Assembly: GCF_000346465.2 (NCBI RefSeq)
Contig: NC_034013.1
Location: 5,005,791 to 5,069,790 of the forward strand
Source of the DNA: Prunus persica
Lineage: Eukaryota; Streptophyta; Magnoliopsida; Rosales; Rosaceae
DNA length: 64,000 bases
Reading direction: 5' to 3'
Numbering within the stretch: position 1 is the first letter of the stretch; every line of letters begins with the position of its first letter. Both the position numbers and the translations under genes were made by a program. The notes under the pieces were generated by a model. That model searched no databases, was not told the origin of the DNA, and saw nothing but the letters and a program-made list of their open reading frames with translations. Positions 1 to 11,149 of the stretch are shown in pieces.

Positions 1-285
1 CACTTGCTTATGAAGATGGAACCTCAGCTTTCTGTTGTGTTAGGAGTTGCTTCCTGTTCTTGCTTCCTTGCAGACATGAAGACTATAATGAACAGTCAAT
101 AAACTTGTCATTTCACTTCATGGTTGCTTTATCTGTAGAATAAGAACTGGATGCTGTAACATTGAAAAAATGCACATAAAGGGTGCTGTTTAAATCTATC
201 ATTTCTGCCTGCCAGATGGGCGTTTTCATTGCAGCACCTTTAAACCGATAACTTTTGCCATAAATAGATAAATAAATGCCAGGCT
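1..285. other. Unassigned sequence left of duplicated segment
   Basis: No gene recognised. An 88-codon minus-strand frame (113-379) crosses the border of the duplicated segment. It has no family signature, and only its first ~30 codons are shared with the second copy near 4.1 kb. It is treated as non-coding. Confidence 0.4.
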
Positions 286-1680
286 TGAAAGCAATTTTAT
301 GAGGTTGGTTGAGCAACATGGGATGAAAAATTTCCGTATATTCGATTGTAAATAAATCCAGACTGGACTTAATCTTCAAAATTACAGCACTTGAAATTCA
401 ATTGATTTCAGCACGTCTCCCTTCCCTTCATTGGCATCTTCATCCCTTTAAATTTTCATGCACATTTCTATTCTTCATACTATCCTTCCCCTCCAAAACC
501 CATCACTCCCATTGATGCAGTGACTTCCCCTAAATCTTGCTCCTTTGCTGTCCCAGTTCTCTGCCTTGGTCTTTTTAGCGTTCTTCTCCAAGTACTTCAT
601 CTTCCTCTTTCAAGGGGCTGTGTAAGGACTGAATACCTTGAGGACTGCAGCATAGATGTAATCTTTTTTTAAAAGAAAGGCAAAACGAATTCCAAGATAG
701 TACTGCAAACATAAATGTCTAACAGACTCTGTAATGCTGTTCAGTTATTCCAAAGTCATGCTGACAATGTATGAGACGGTGATGAGACCTTCAGAGTCAT
801 TAAGAAACTGAAGAACACTAACCTACACAATAAGTTTGTATTGCTAAATTTGACACCGCTGGGAGTGAGTTCCACTTAGTTGATGGGACGGTTAAGAGAT
901 TATCTATGGTTAAACTCTTCACAACTTACATCGAGAAATGCTTAACACAAAGTGTCAATACACTATAATCATGAAAACTAGTTGAGATTACAAGTAGGAA
1001 TCATTACTAAAGTTGTATTCTGCCCCTGCAAGCTCAAGGATAACCATTAATCATTCACCACTCACCAATAGCATAACAGGACCATGAAACGCATTTTCTG
1101 TGCTATAGCACAACTATAATTGCAATTGCTCCAGTGAGTGTCAGGACACTCAGACTCTGGTGAAATGGCTGAGTTTTAAGAGGTCCTTAATAATGAGAAG
1201 CCAAAGAAAACAGTTTGTTATACCAAAAAGCTACCATCTATATCCATAACTCTGTCCTATATTGCGTTCAAGTTCTTCGGTTATACTTCACTGTGTATGC
1301 TATTTTCAACTGAATGACTGTAAACGCCCTCACATACCAAGAAAATTAAAGAAAAAACTTAGGAAATGAAAAGGAAAAGGGAGCTGATCGACTTCTTTAT
1401 TGAAGTTTAAAAAACACATTTTTTACATGTAAATATAGAATGGTTAGCTATCGTGGCAACTCAATCGCTCATAGCATCTGGCTTCTCTTCTTTAGTTCGA
1501 ATTTCTTCATATATGGTGTACAATATCTCAATATGTCTAGAAGAAGGCAGACTTGGGTATTGAATAATATTAATATAAATAAGAAACATGTTACTTTCTA
1601 TATTCATATAGAAAAGCGGAGTTGATAGGCAAAGAGAGGTTAAAAAAATTACCACACAAGCAGATGTATTAGGTTTGCTT
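286..1680. repeat. Segmental duplication, copy A
   Basis: Reading along the plus strand, this block matches 4088-5570 in the same orientation and order. Shared landmarks include a stretch ending in GGGATGAAAAATTTCCGTAT (about 322 and 4125), CAGCACGTCTCCCT (about 411 and 4212), CAGTTTGTTATACCAAAAAG (1210 and 5080) and the last ~120 bases before 1680. Small indels are scattered through it. The right end of copy A stops inside the sequence matching exon 3 of the eIF3b-like gene of copy B, so copy A carries only the 3' end of that gene and is probably the derived or truncated copy. Confidence 0.8.
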
Positions 1681-1744
1681 CGTTGAGAGATGCTTGATTC
1701 TTGTTTAGTGGTCCTACCCCTGATAGTTTTCTTCGTTGGTGTAG

Positions 1745-2049
1745 ATATGCAATTCAAATTTCCAGAAGTAAAGCTTAAGAAGGCTGCTAACACATGTTTC
1801 CATCATCACCTGGAAGTTGTGGAAATTGTAGGGTATCGTGGTCGTCAAAGTGTTGTCAAAATCGTCATGTTCTTGATAAAGACTGCTGTTTCTCTTGAGA
1901 AAATTGTGATAAATACTGTCCGACAATTATTTTGTGGTGAATCAGTGGATGAGAGTGATGAAGAGGTGGAGGAAGAGGATGCAAGACAGCAACCTTTGCT
2001 CGAGCTTAAACGGGAAGTGCATGCTGCTATAAGTTTTGAATGCCTCTAG
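1745..2049 (+). pseudogene. F-box/FBD protein, C-terminal fragment
   Basis: The frame reads through an FBD-type block (HHLEVVEIVGYRGRQ, then VMFLIKTAVSLEKIVI), which is typical of the C-terminus of plant F-box/LRR/FBD proteins. An acidic linker and a stop at 2049 follow. A splice acceptor (GGTGTAG) sits just before 1745, as expected for a last exon. No F-box or LRR exons lie upstream, because that space is taken by duplicated sequence in the opposite sense. FBD genes are large, fast-evolving plant families with many pseudogenes, so this is best read as an orphan last exon. It is not proven to be untranscribed. Confidence 0.6.
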
Positions 2050-2286
2050 TTAATGCTACTTTTACTTTCTGTTTGGCAAATATATCGTACGTGATGTACA
2101 TGTCATTGATTTTGGATACACCAATCATCCCTTTGTGGTATGTTGATTGTACAGCTAAGAGGTGTTCATGGTTTTTGGACCTGTACACCCTCTAGAATCT
2201 AGGTAAGAGAAAGATGGATTTTTCTTTCTTTTTTTGTTGGAAAACACACCTTATTGACAGAAAAGGAATGGACAAGGTAATTAACA

Positions 2287-3573
2287 CTAAAATGATGTTG
2301 CATTAAAAATCGTAAGAGCAATTTCTGCTGCAACTGTGGAATTTCCCAATCCAATGCTCTTGATTTTAGATATAGACTGCCTCAAGGAGCCGTATGCTTC
2401 CTCAGTTTTAACTGCATTATTAGCTTGTTGCGTGTCAAAGTAGTCTCCAGGATCCTTCATGCATAATAATTGAGCAACATGAAGATGGTGAGGTTCTTGA
2501 AGATCCTCCATCTCAGTCGTCCGAGCAATCCTACCAAATCCCCCCTGCACACCACTCTCATCAACTTCGACGATGCTTCTTCCTTGAAGAACAACAGCAC
2601 CTTGCCGGTTAAGGTCTTGTGATAAAGTACTTCTCCTGCTGTACACCTCATCCCGAAAGAATATCCCATGATCTGGAAGGTGCGTATAATCATCTCCTTG
2701 GTCAGCTTCCATGTCCAAAGTTGGATCAACCCGTCGAAGCTTTCGACGAGCTTCCCTTGCCAATACCTCATCCTCCTTCAAAAACATTGCCAGTTCCTCA
2801 TCATCGGCGGCTTCTGCTTCAGCTGCAGCAGCATTTCCTGTGCTTCGGAGGTATTCAGCTCGGAAATACTTCGTCCAAAAGTTTTTTTCCGTAGTCTTAC
2901 TGGGAACCAGAGCAAGAAATGCCTGCTGAACAGCTGGTTTCAGGGCAAAAATCTGATACTTAATCTCTGCAGTCAAACTAAAAGTAACCTTGTTTGTCCG
3001 GCCATCCGTCATGGGTTTGGTGTCCATTATCATTGAGTTTCTGAAACCAACCCGTTGCTTTGGCTTTGGACGGCTATCTACATCACCAAACTGGTTCCTA
3101 GCTGCCCAGAACTCAGCTTCAGTTAGGACACCACTCATTACATACTGCATATGAAGTTTGTGCAACTCACTGCTTTCTTGTAATAACTTCATACGGTGCA
3201 TTATTTCTGCTGTACAGATTTGTTCATCAGAAGAACAAGGAGGTATTGCAGCTTCTCCACGCTTAGCAAGCGCATTGGCTGCAAACTCTCGGCATACATG
3301 AAGATCACGAAAACTTGCAAACTCAAAGATGTAAGTTTTGTCCTTCTCACTGAGACGAAGCCAAGGTGGTCTATCTCCTCCCTCCTTAGTGTTTTTGAGA
3401 CATGTAATTTGTTTGAACTCCACATCGAGCGCCGGTTTCGCGGCGGTGGACATGTGAACGTTTGGGCTGAACACAAACTTGTTCTCCGTCATAGTTAAAA
3501 CCCCAAGAGCCCCAGGATCTCTCACTGTAGCCTTGTAATTAGCACGCTTCACCAGTTGCATACACCACGACAT
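2287..3573 (-). CDS. TFB1: TFIIH core subunit TFB1/p62-like, intronless truncated copy
   Basis: A 428-residue single-exon frame. Residues 1-105 form the PH-like domain of the p62/TFB1 family ([20 protein letters not shown] near the start, [15 protein letters not shown] inside). Two BSD-type segments follow, around residues 125-165 ([20 protein letters not shown]) and 205-250 ([18 protein letters not shown], then [13 protein letters not shown]). The family protein is a structural subunit of the TFIIH core used in transcription initiation and nucleotide excision repair. Plant TFB1 proteins are about 590 residues and their genes have many introns. This copy has none and stops after [11 protein letters not shown], losing roughly the last quarter. 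An A-rich tract in sense orientation lies just past the stop (plus strand 2219-2236). Both points suggest a processed retrocopy. The frame is open, so a truncated product is possible. Confidence 0.8.
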   Translation of the reverse strand: MSWCMQLVKRANYKATVRDPGALGVLTMTENKFVFSPNVHMSTAAKPALDVEFKQITCLKNTKEGGDRPPWLRLSEKDKTYIFEFASFRDLHVCREFAANALAKRGEAAIPPCSSDEQICTAEIMHRMKLLQESSELHKLHMQYVMSGVLTEAEFWAARNQFGDVDSRPKPKQRVGFRNSMIMDTKPMTDGRTNKVTFSLTAEIKYQIFALKPAVQQAFLALVPSKTTEKNFWTKYFRAEYLRSTGNAAAAEAEAADDEELAMFLKEDEVLAREARRKLRRVDPTLDMEADQGDDYTHLPDHGIFFRDEVYSRRSTLSQDLNRQGAVVLQGRSIVEVDESGVQGGFGRIARTTEMEDLQEPHHLHVAQLLCMKDPGDYFDTQQANNAVKTEEAYGSLRQSISKIKSIGLGNSTVAAEIALTIFNATSF

Positions 3574-4087
3574 CTCCAGAGGAGTTTAGAATATTTAATT
3601 TTGAGGAAACGATGTGCAGGTGAGATGTGCTTTTATAGACAGACCGAGGGAGGGATTTATTTGGTTTTCCCATTCCAAGTAGGATTACTCGAATTATTTC
3701 CTATTCCTAGTAGGATTATTCGAATGGTTTTATGTGTTGTTTTACTCTTTTGCCCTCTTGGCCTTCTGCGTTTGTGAATCTTTTTGAATTGGCGAACCGA
3801 GGCCCCCCAATTCCTAAACGCGTACTAGAAAAGGAAAAATTCCTGAAAGCGTGTACGAGAAAAGATAAAATTTCTGATCTCATGTTTAGTTGTTAAAACC
3901 AGCGATGTGATTGAAATGGAGAAGCTTAGAGAGTGTTAAGAAAAGAGAAAAGAAGGCAATGTCTGGAGATGAAAGGGAGTGATTTTCTTGGATTACTTTT
4001 AAAGGCTCATCATGACACCAATGACAACCAGACGATTTCGTTGGATGATTTGGTCGACGAATGCAAGACATTTTACTAAATGGCAGA

Positions 4088-5570
4088 CGAAAGCAATTGT
4101 ATGAGGTTGGTTGAGCAACATGGGATGAAAAATTTCCGTATATTCACTCGTAAGTAAATCCGGACCGGAGGTAATCTTCAAAATTACAGCACTTGAAATT
4201 CAATTGATTTCAGCACGTCTCCCTCCCCTTCATTGGAATCTTCATCAGTGACTTCCCCTAAATCTTGCTCCTTCATCAGTGCCTTGGTCTTCTTGACGTT
4301 CTTCTCCAGGTACTTCATCTTCCTCTTTCAAGGGACTGAGTAAGGATGGTGGCCCTGAATACCTTGAGGACTGCATCACAGATTTAATCTTCTTTTTTTA
4401 ACAAAAAGGAAAAACGAATACCAAGATAGTACTCTGAACGTAAATTTTCTATCAGATTCTGTAATGCTGTTCATTCATTCCAAAGTCGTGCTAAAAATGA
4501 GCGTCCAATGATGCAACACATACATTACTAACTACATAGGAAAAGCCTTGTTATTGTTCCAGTTTGTGATTGCCAGAGCCGAAGAAAATAAGACGAATAA
4601 AGTATTTCATGGTCCAACCCCTTAAAGATTCAAAACACAACATGATAATGCATGTACGAGACTCTCATGACTCTAAGAAACTGAAGAACAATAACCTACG
4701 CAATAAGTTTGCATTGCTAAATGTGACAGTGCTAGCAGTGAGTTCCGCCATTAAGAAATGCTTTTTCCATTACAGTTTAACACCAGTGTCAAGACACTAA
4801 CATGAAAACTAGTTGAGATTACAAGTAGTAATCATTACCAAAGTTTCATGCTACCCCTGCAAGGTCAAGGATCACCATTAATCATTCACCAATCATCAAT
4901 GGCATAACAGGACTGTGAGAAGCATTAGCTGTGCCATAGTACAAGCATAATCTGCAAGTGCACCATGATGTACTTCTGTATAGCACATGTGAGCAGCATG
5001 CTCATGATGTAGGACACTTAGACTCTAGTGAAATGGCTGCGTTGTAAGTGGTCTTTAATAATGAGAAGCCAAAGAAAACAGTTTGTTATACCAAAAAGCT
5101 ACCATTTCTATCCATAAGCTCTGTCCTATATTGCATTCAAATTCTTCAGTTATACTTCACCGTATATGCTATTCTCAACTAAATGACTATAAGTGCTCTG
5201 AGATACCAAGAAAATTATAGAAAAATTTAATGAAAAGGAAAAGGAAGCAGATTGACTTCTTTATTGAAGTTAAAAAAAACACATTTTTATATGTAAATAT
5301 AGAATAATTAGCTATCGTGGCAACAAATTTAAAATGAATATTGTCCACTCAATCACTCATAGCATCTGGGTTCTCTCTTCTTAAGTTACAATTTATCCAT
5401 ATGAAGGTATACAATATCTAAATGTGCCATGTGCCATAGAAGTAGGCAGACTTCGGTTTTGAATATAGAAAGGTGGAGTTGATAGACAAGACTACAAGCA
5501 TAAGAACAATATAAAATCAATAAAACGATAGTTGATAGGCAAAGAGAGGTTAGGAAAATTACCAAACAAG
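4088..5570. repeat. Segmental duplication, copy B
   Basis: Direct-orientation partner of 286-1680. It runs without interruption into the eIF3b-like gene, so this copy keeps the fuller context. The 3574-4087 interval between the TFB1 copy and this block holds no gene. Confidence 0.8.
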
Positions 5571-6921
5571 CGGATGGATTAGTTTCTGGTGTTGTCCCCA
5601 CATCAGTGATATCAATGAACCTGTCCAAGTCATCATACAGGGTTACTGACAGCGCTTGTGTATTGAAATTGTATCCATCTCTCTTGACCCTAGCAAGTTC
5701 AGCTTCCTACAAAGGCAAGCATGAGAATATGAGAGGGCAAAGAAATGCATGGATGCGTGCATGATGTTACAATTACACAACAATTAGTCCACACCTTGTA
5801 ATAAAAAGACACTATTAGGCATATTGAGTGTGCATGTTTCCATCTATTAAACACATTTTCATTTTAAACCTATAACACTGGAAGAAAGGAGATCAAACTG
5901 TCTGTTGATGTGAATCAAAAGCACAATGCATAGTGGACAAGCTGCTTACAGGAAGTCTGGAATGCATACAAGATATCTAACCCAAACAGCATGCAATGTC
6001 CAAACAATAGAGAATTCAAGACCAAAGATGAACGAGTAAAACTAGAATTTGACAGTCTGAGGAAATTGAAGACCACAAATAAGCCTAAAAACGAACTCTA
6101 TCCCACAGGCCTTCCACTTCCTCCCGTTAACATTTTCAAAAAAAGTCCTCTTGTTTCGTTCCATCCATGCTTGGAGGAGCAAAGCAATAACATTGAACAG
6201 CACAATAAATCTTTCCCATTCTTTTTCTAGTGGTAAAATGGAGTTTCTATCAAGTATCCAATGTTCAATTTTAGTTCTACCCTCATTTCAAAATTATTAA
6301 CTCACAATCTAATAGCCATGATTGTGAATTTGTGAGTGGTACCAAACTATGTTCACTCATTGTTGATGATACATTAAACAAAACATTAATTAAAAATGAA
6401 CAAACCCAAGAAAAATACATAAATTAACACAAAACGAAATTAAGGGTACCTGACGAGAACTGAACTCTATAAAACAACGACCCAAGGTTTTCTGGTTCAG
6501 GGGATTAAGAGGCATCGAAAACCCATCTTCTTTAATAACACCAACTTCACTAAACACTCGTCGGATTTCGCTTTCGAGCTGCTGGGCCATCTCCGCCTTC
6601 ACAATCGGAAGGTTATCAACAACGATCACATTTCCGAACCCAATATTGAAAAGCAAACCGTCGTCGTCGTAGAACACTTCTTGGCCATCACTGTGAATCA
6701 TAAACAAAACAAGAAAACATCATCAGTTGAATCAGAGTTTCGAGTTTTGAGGGTCGAAATCGCACACTGGGGAAAGAAAAAGGAGTTTTTGGATTGTACC
6801 CAAAATTGTTCTCAGTATTATTATTATATAAGTCTTGGTTAGGAGGTGGAGCTGCAGAGTTGAAGTGGAAGGAGGAGAGTTGGAGACGGAGCTCCTCGGC
6901 CTTGGCCTGGATATCTTCCAT
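5386..6921 (-). CDS. Short eIF3b-like protein (N-terminal/RRM part only)
   Basis: Three exons fit by splice sites and phase: 6921-6800, 6690-6450 and 5706-5563. If the last exon reads through, the stop is at 5386. The start ATG at 6921 has a good context (ACCATGG) and begins MEDIQAKAEELRLQL. Exon 2 reads FNIGFGNVIVVDNLPIVKAE, then VIKEDGFSMPLNPL and GRCFIEFSSRQ. Exon 3 adds GYNFNTQALSVTLYDDLDRF. This order (GFGN.IVVDNLP, VIKE.G, G.CFIE, DD.DR) is the N-terminal RRM of translation initiation factor eIF3 subunit b. A full eIF3b is about 700 residues with a WD/beta-propeller body. Nothing of that body is present, and sequence after DRFIDITD no longer resembles the family. The product would be ~170-228 residues: a truncated paralogue or pseudogene. 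The C-terminal end is uncertain. Confidence 0.65.
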
Positions 6922-6949
6922 GGTGGCGGTGTCTATTGTCACGCTTCTT

Positions 6950-7830
6950 ATTGAGAATCAGAGCTCTTTATGCTTTTCTATTGTCACGCGTGCGCGGTTG
7001 ATGCGTTGTAAGACCCTGTGCGAATTTTATGAAAGGGAAGTAACACTGAGAAAAGTATTCTTGTAAGGTTATGACAAGCGTGATAATTATCATGGTATTA
7101 TTAGTTGGGTAACAAAATAGTGTTTATCTTTGTTGTATTTAAATTTTTTTTATTTTGGGTCAAATGGTTGCATATAAGTTTTTCTTGTGCGACTAGCAGA
7201 AAAAATGGAATGACACTGTTTTAGTCGGGTGTCAATCACGCTATGACAAGTATAAAAGTTATCACTTATGGCAACACAGTTGCGACTAATGCTAACATTG
7301 CTTATTTGTTATTATTGCTTTGATTTGATACAAATTAATTATTTTGTTTGATTTAGTTAAGTACCATTGTTGTTCAAGTGTTTTGCTCAAATTTTATTTT
7401 GGTCTTTTGAACTTGATCCCTTTTGTTTAATTTTATGCAAATCTACTCTGAGTCTTTGCATGTGACACATGCACGTTAATGTCTAAATTATATAAAAATA
7501 ACTAAAATAGTTAACAAATTACAATGTATGAACCAAATAGGTTAAATTGAAAACATAAGGACGAAATTAAATGTATTGAGCAAAGCATGGATAAAAAAGT
7601 TATTTAAATCATAAAATATTTTTATAAGAGCAGTTAAGGGGTATGAAATGTTATAACTTTTTAGAACATTAAAAAGGGACATGTCACTAGACAAAGTGTT
7701 AGTTAAGAAACCCTAAATTAAGGTTGAAGATCCTTAAGAAATGATACTTAGAATGTGATGACCACACCAACATATGCACTACAAAAACCATCGACTAGAC
7801 TATTTCAATTAAATTGGACTACTGTCTTGT
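6950..7830. other. Intergenic
   Basis: AT-rich DNA without a supported gene. A CACTACAAAAA motif at 7778 resembles a CACTA-transposon end, but I could not find the partner terminus. Confidence 0.4.
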
Positions 7831-7833
7831 GAA

Positions 7834-7979
7834 TTTTTTTTATTTTTTATTTTTAGTATGAGTAATTAAGGGAGATAGGTTTACACAAATATTCATTGAG
7901 TGTTTGAAATTTCGAACATCTGCCCACATAAGTGGAGATGAAAGAGCTCGACCAATTGAGCTATACTCTCCACTGGCAA
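7834..7979 (-). mobile_element. tRNA-derived SINE
   Basis: On the minus strand the element begins with a tRNA-like head: a box A sequence TATAGCTCAATTGGTCGAGC, and ~30 bases later a box B-like GATGTTCGAAATTTC. It ends in an A-rich tail (plus strand T-rich, 7834-7855). Near-identical 9-bp flanks TCTTGTGAA (7825-7833) and TCTTGTAAA (7980-7988) look like the target duplication. The head does not fold as a full tRNA, so this is not a tRNA gene. Confidence 0.6.
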
Positions 7980-8512
7980 TCTTGTAAACTTACAAAAGCT
8001 ACAACTGAATTTTTAAATTAGGCAACATTAACATATTAATATTATGTCTTACAAGTCTCATCTAGACCCCTATATTGTTCTATTGCCCAGCAAGACAATT
8101 TTTCTATAGGAAACCCCAGAAATTGACTCCCCTTAAAAAAAACAAAATTTTAATTAATTAGGGTAGAACCTCTTCCATTTAGTATAGGAAGGTTGACATC
8201 AATCTCAAGCAAGAATGCCCAAATTCACACCAGAATTCGACATCAAGGCAGGCTACTTCATACTTAATTCAATTTTCACATAAGAGTTTTCTATAATGAG
8301 ATGTTAAAACATACTTGATACAACACCACACTCAATTACAGGGATAAAGAATAACACTCAACAGGGAGAGAAAATATTTAAAAAAAAGGTTTTCTAGATA
8401 TATAATAACAAGCTGTTATTGCAGGTAACCCTCACCAAGAAATAAAAACATCCTACGGGCAAATACAACACATCTTTACAGAAATCTGGCAGGACTCCAG
8501 GAGAGCCGTATC

Positions 8513-9771
8513 TCAGATTGCACTGTAGCTGTCTTCATCACTCGTTCGAATGTAACACATGATTGCCAGTACAAATACGAAAAAGGACGCGAGCTCCATT
8601 GCCATGGCTCCCCAACCAATAACACCAGCATGCTTTAAGATAGCAGGTATTGCAATGCTGCCAATAGCTGAAGCTCCAGTCAGGAACTTGGTTGCATTAA
8701 CCCATCTGTTTCATCATTGTTAGGAAGCAAGTAAGAAGCTGAGAAATGTTGAAGGAGATTTAGATTGAAAACAATGGATATTACAGTAAGTTCAAAGGGT
8801 GAAAGACAAACCCATTATCAGATTCTGAAAGTACAGAAGAATCAGATCCCACAAAGAACAGCAATGGCATGGGAAGAAGCACATACATTATTACTGCAAG
8901 AGAACAAAGTGATGACTAAACCATTAGCATGCAAGTCGTCATGCAAATCATTGAAAACCTACATAAAGGGAATTCTCTGTGGGGAACTAAGGTTCTTAAA
9001 AAATGTTTTTATTTTCCTCAACCTGTGTCTGTACATCTTGTTGCTAGATGTCAGTCAACATCTAGCCCTATCACTATCCTTTTACTACCTGATATAATGC
9101 TCAAAAGCTCCCGTTTCCAGTCAGGCCAAGACAAATATGAAAAAAAAAAAAAAAAAGTTCTGAAACAATGAAGCAAAGAGATGAGAAACTTTGCCAAAAG
9201 AATGTTTTCAGATCTATTTTATTCATTTGAGTACTGGGATAATTAAAGGAAAACAAAAAGTGGATAAAAGGGAACAGAATATGAGTACCCTTAAAGATGC
9301 TTTCTTAAAGAAGCTAGAGAATCCAAAAATTGAAATCTTTTATAGTATTGATGTACTTATCATTTCACAAATACATTAACATGTACCATTACATAACAGC
9401 TTATTTGGCCAAAAGAAAAGGCATCATATAGCAAGTTTACGAAGGAAAACAACAATTTTAAATTTGTAAAAAAGTAATAAATTAAAGACCCAAAAGTTCA
9501 GTACGTACTAGTAAGCATCGGCCACCAATTATTGTACAAAGCACATGCCTGCCGCAAAACATGTGATAGATGAGAACACATAGGATGACTATTAACCTTA
9601 GAAGAGATAAAAAGCTTACTGATTTACAAATGAATTCAGCAAATATAATTGACAAGAATGAACACTACCCACCAAAATTTGCAATACAATCCCTCCAGAG
9701 ACCAAAATTGCCAAGGCAGCAAGTTTCCCAGTATGCAAGCAGGCACGCATATAGCCTGGTAAATCTGCCAT
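8513..9771 (-). CDS. VPS55: Vacuolar protein sorting-associated protein 55 homologue
   Basis: Four coding exons join in phase: 9771-9673, 9548-9509, 8893-8812 and 8705-8513. They give 137 residues, the usual size for VPS55/OB-RGRP proteins. The protein starts MADLPGYMRACLHTGKLAAL and holds four hydrophobic helices: ALAILVSGGIVLQIL, MYVLLPMPLLFF, IGSIAIPAILKHAGVIGWGA and FFVFVLAIMCYI. The conserved ACALYNNWWPML and SWVNA.KFLTGASA-type segments are present. VPS55 acts with VPS68 in membranes of late endosomes, in transport from endosome to vacuole. The acceptor before the first coding exon (ATTTCAG at about 9810) shows a further 5' UTR exon, probably 11106-10950, where a CTCTG|GTAAGC donor is visible. 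All splice sites and domains are intact. Confidence 0.93.
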
Positions 9772-11149
9772 TGAGTACTTACCTCACCTCATAGATGGGG
9801 AGCAACTGAAATTATGATGTGAATAAAATGAATATATGGAAAGCATAAACTCAGCAAAAACTGACAAAAACAAATAAAAGAAAGCAGTCCACCATAAACA
9901 AATACATGAAATATTCTAGCAGTCATACCACAGAATGTATGTGGTCAACCCAAAGATTGAAACAATGGAAGGATGACGGTGATTTTTTGGGTAAATTGAT
10001 GATCTCCCTTCCTTTCACTCAAGTATTGTAAATATTCTAAACCAACACTTGTATGTTCATTCCATAGATCAATCTCCGAAGGTTAGTCCCTGGCATAGAG
10101 TGAACTACTGAACCACTTGAATCATTCTCTCATGGCTTGTACATGTATGTGCGGTTTTGTTCTTTCTCTTGCTCATTGATTTATTCCACAACAATCATGC
10201 CTTATAACTTCTCCAGTAATTAAAAAAAGTGTTTTGCAGTTGAAAAATCATCACAAAATCTACAATACAGATTAACTGTTCCACAGAGTCCTACGGTTAA
10301 CAGGTGCATTCATTGCCCATCTCCTACTTACATATACATACATATAGAGTTCATTTCTCAATGCAAGATGCTCCTAACGTTGTGCGCAATCAACATACCC
10401 ATGACCCGGGTATACAAATATACGTAGCTCTGGTCTAATATGTAGCTAAGGTACTAAAAAACATAACAGCCTTTAAATTGGAAATGGAGCTGAGATGCAA
10501 CTCCTATTTCTTTAAACAAACCTGACCCACTTGGGAACAAAGTCATGTAGAAAAATTCACATTGTTACTCAATCACAAAAACACAATCATTCTCAGTACT
10601 TCTGTGGCACAAAGAAATGAAATCAATTCCAATTAGCAAAGGGTCTGCAAAATAGGATCACAGCTGCAACCCTTCAAATGAAATACAAAAAGAGGTGAAT
10701 TCTGAGCATAAAATCAAATGCATGGCGATGAATAGATGAACTTCAGAGGTTTTTTTTTATATAAATCATTTGTGAATTACAATAACCCATCAAACAAATC
10801 GCAATCACCTGAATTTTACATAAAATTCGACTAACATTGCTTAAACAGACGAATTATACACCCTAAGAACCTAAATTAACTACGCTCCAAAACGAAGATG
10901 CTTAAAAATGTATGAAAAGCTTGAGTGGTGCAAAATGTGGAGGAAGGCTTACCAGAGGCGAATTGGAGGTTAGAGCCAGAAACGTTTAGTTTTCCCCGAA
11001 ACGAAACGCGTAGCGGTGGGGGAGTTTGGATCGGGCGCTGCAGTAATTGTTGTATTTCTATATTAAAAGCAACATGGAAGGGCGAAGAAGATGCGAGACA
11101 AGACACTCTGTGCCTTTCACTCTACAGGAGGAGGGATGGTTTACCGTTA

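Noticed and set aside
113..379. 88-codon minus-strand frame
   Set aside because: No domain, and only part of it is shared with the duplicate copy, where the frame ends differently.
1461..1793. 110-codon minus-strand frame as a gene
   Set aside because: It is the 3' end of the eIF3b-like gene in the truncated duplicate, joined to sequence antisense to the FBD fragment.
7778..7800. CACTA transposon terminus
   Set aside because: The CACTACAAAAA motif alone is not enough. No inverted partner or 3-bp duplication was found.
7915..7979. tRNA gene on the minus strand (TAGCTCAATTGGTCGAGC head)
   Set aside because: No closing acceptor stem and a poor T-arm. A-rich tail and 9-bp flanking repeats point to a SINE.
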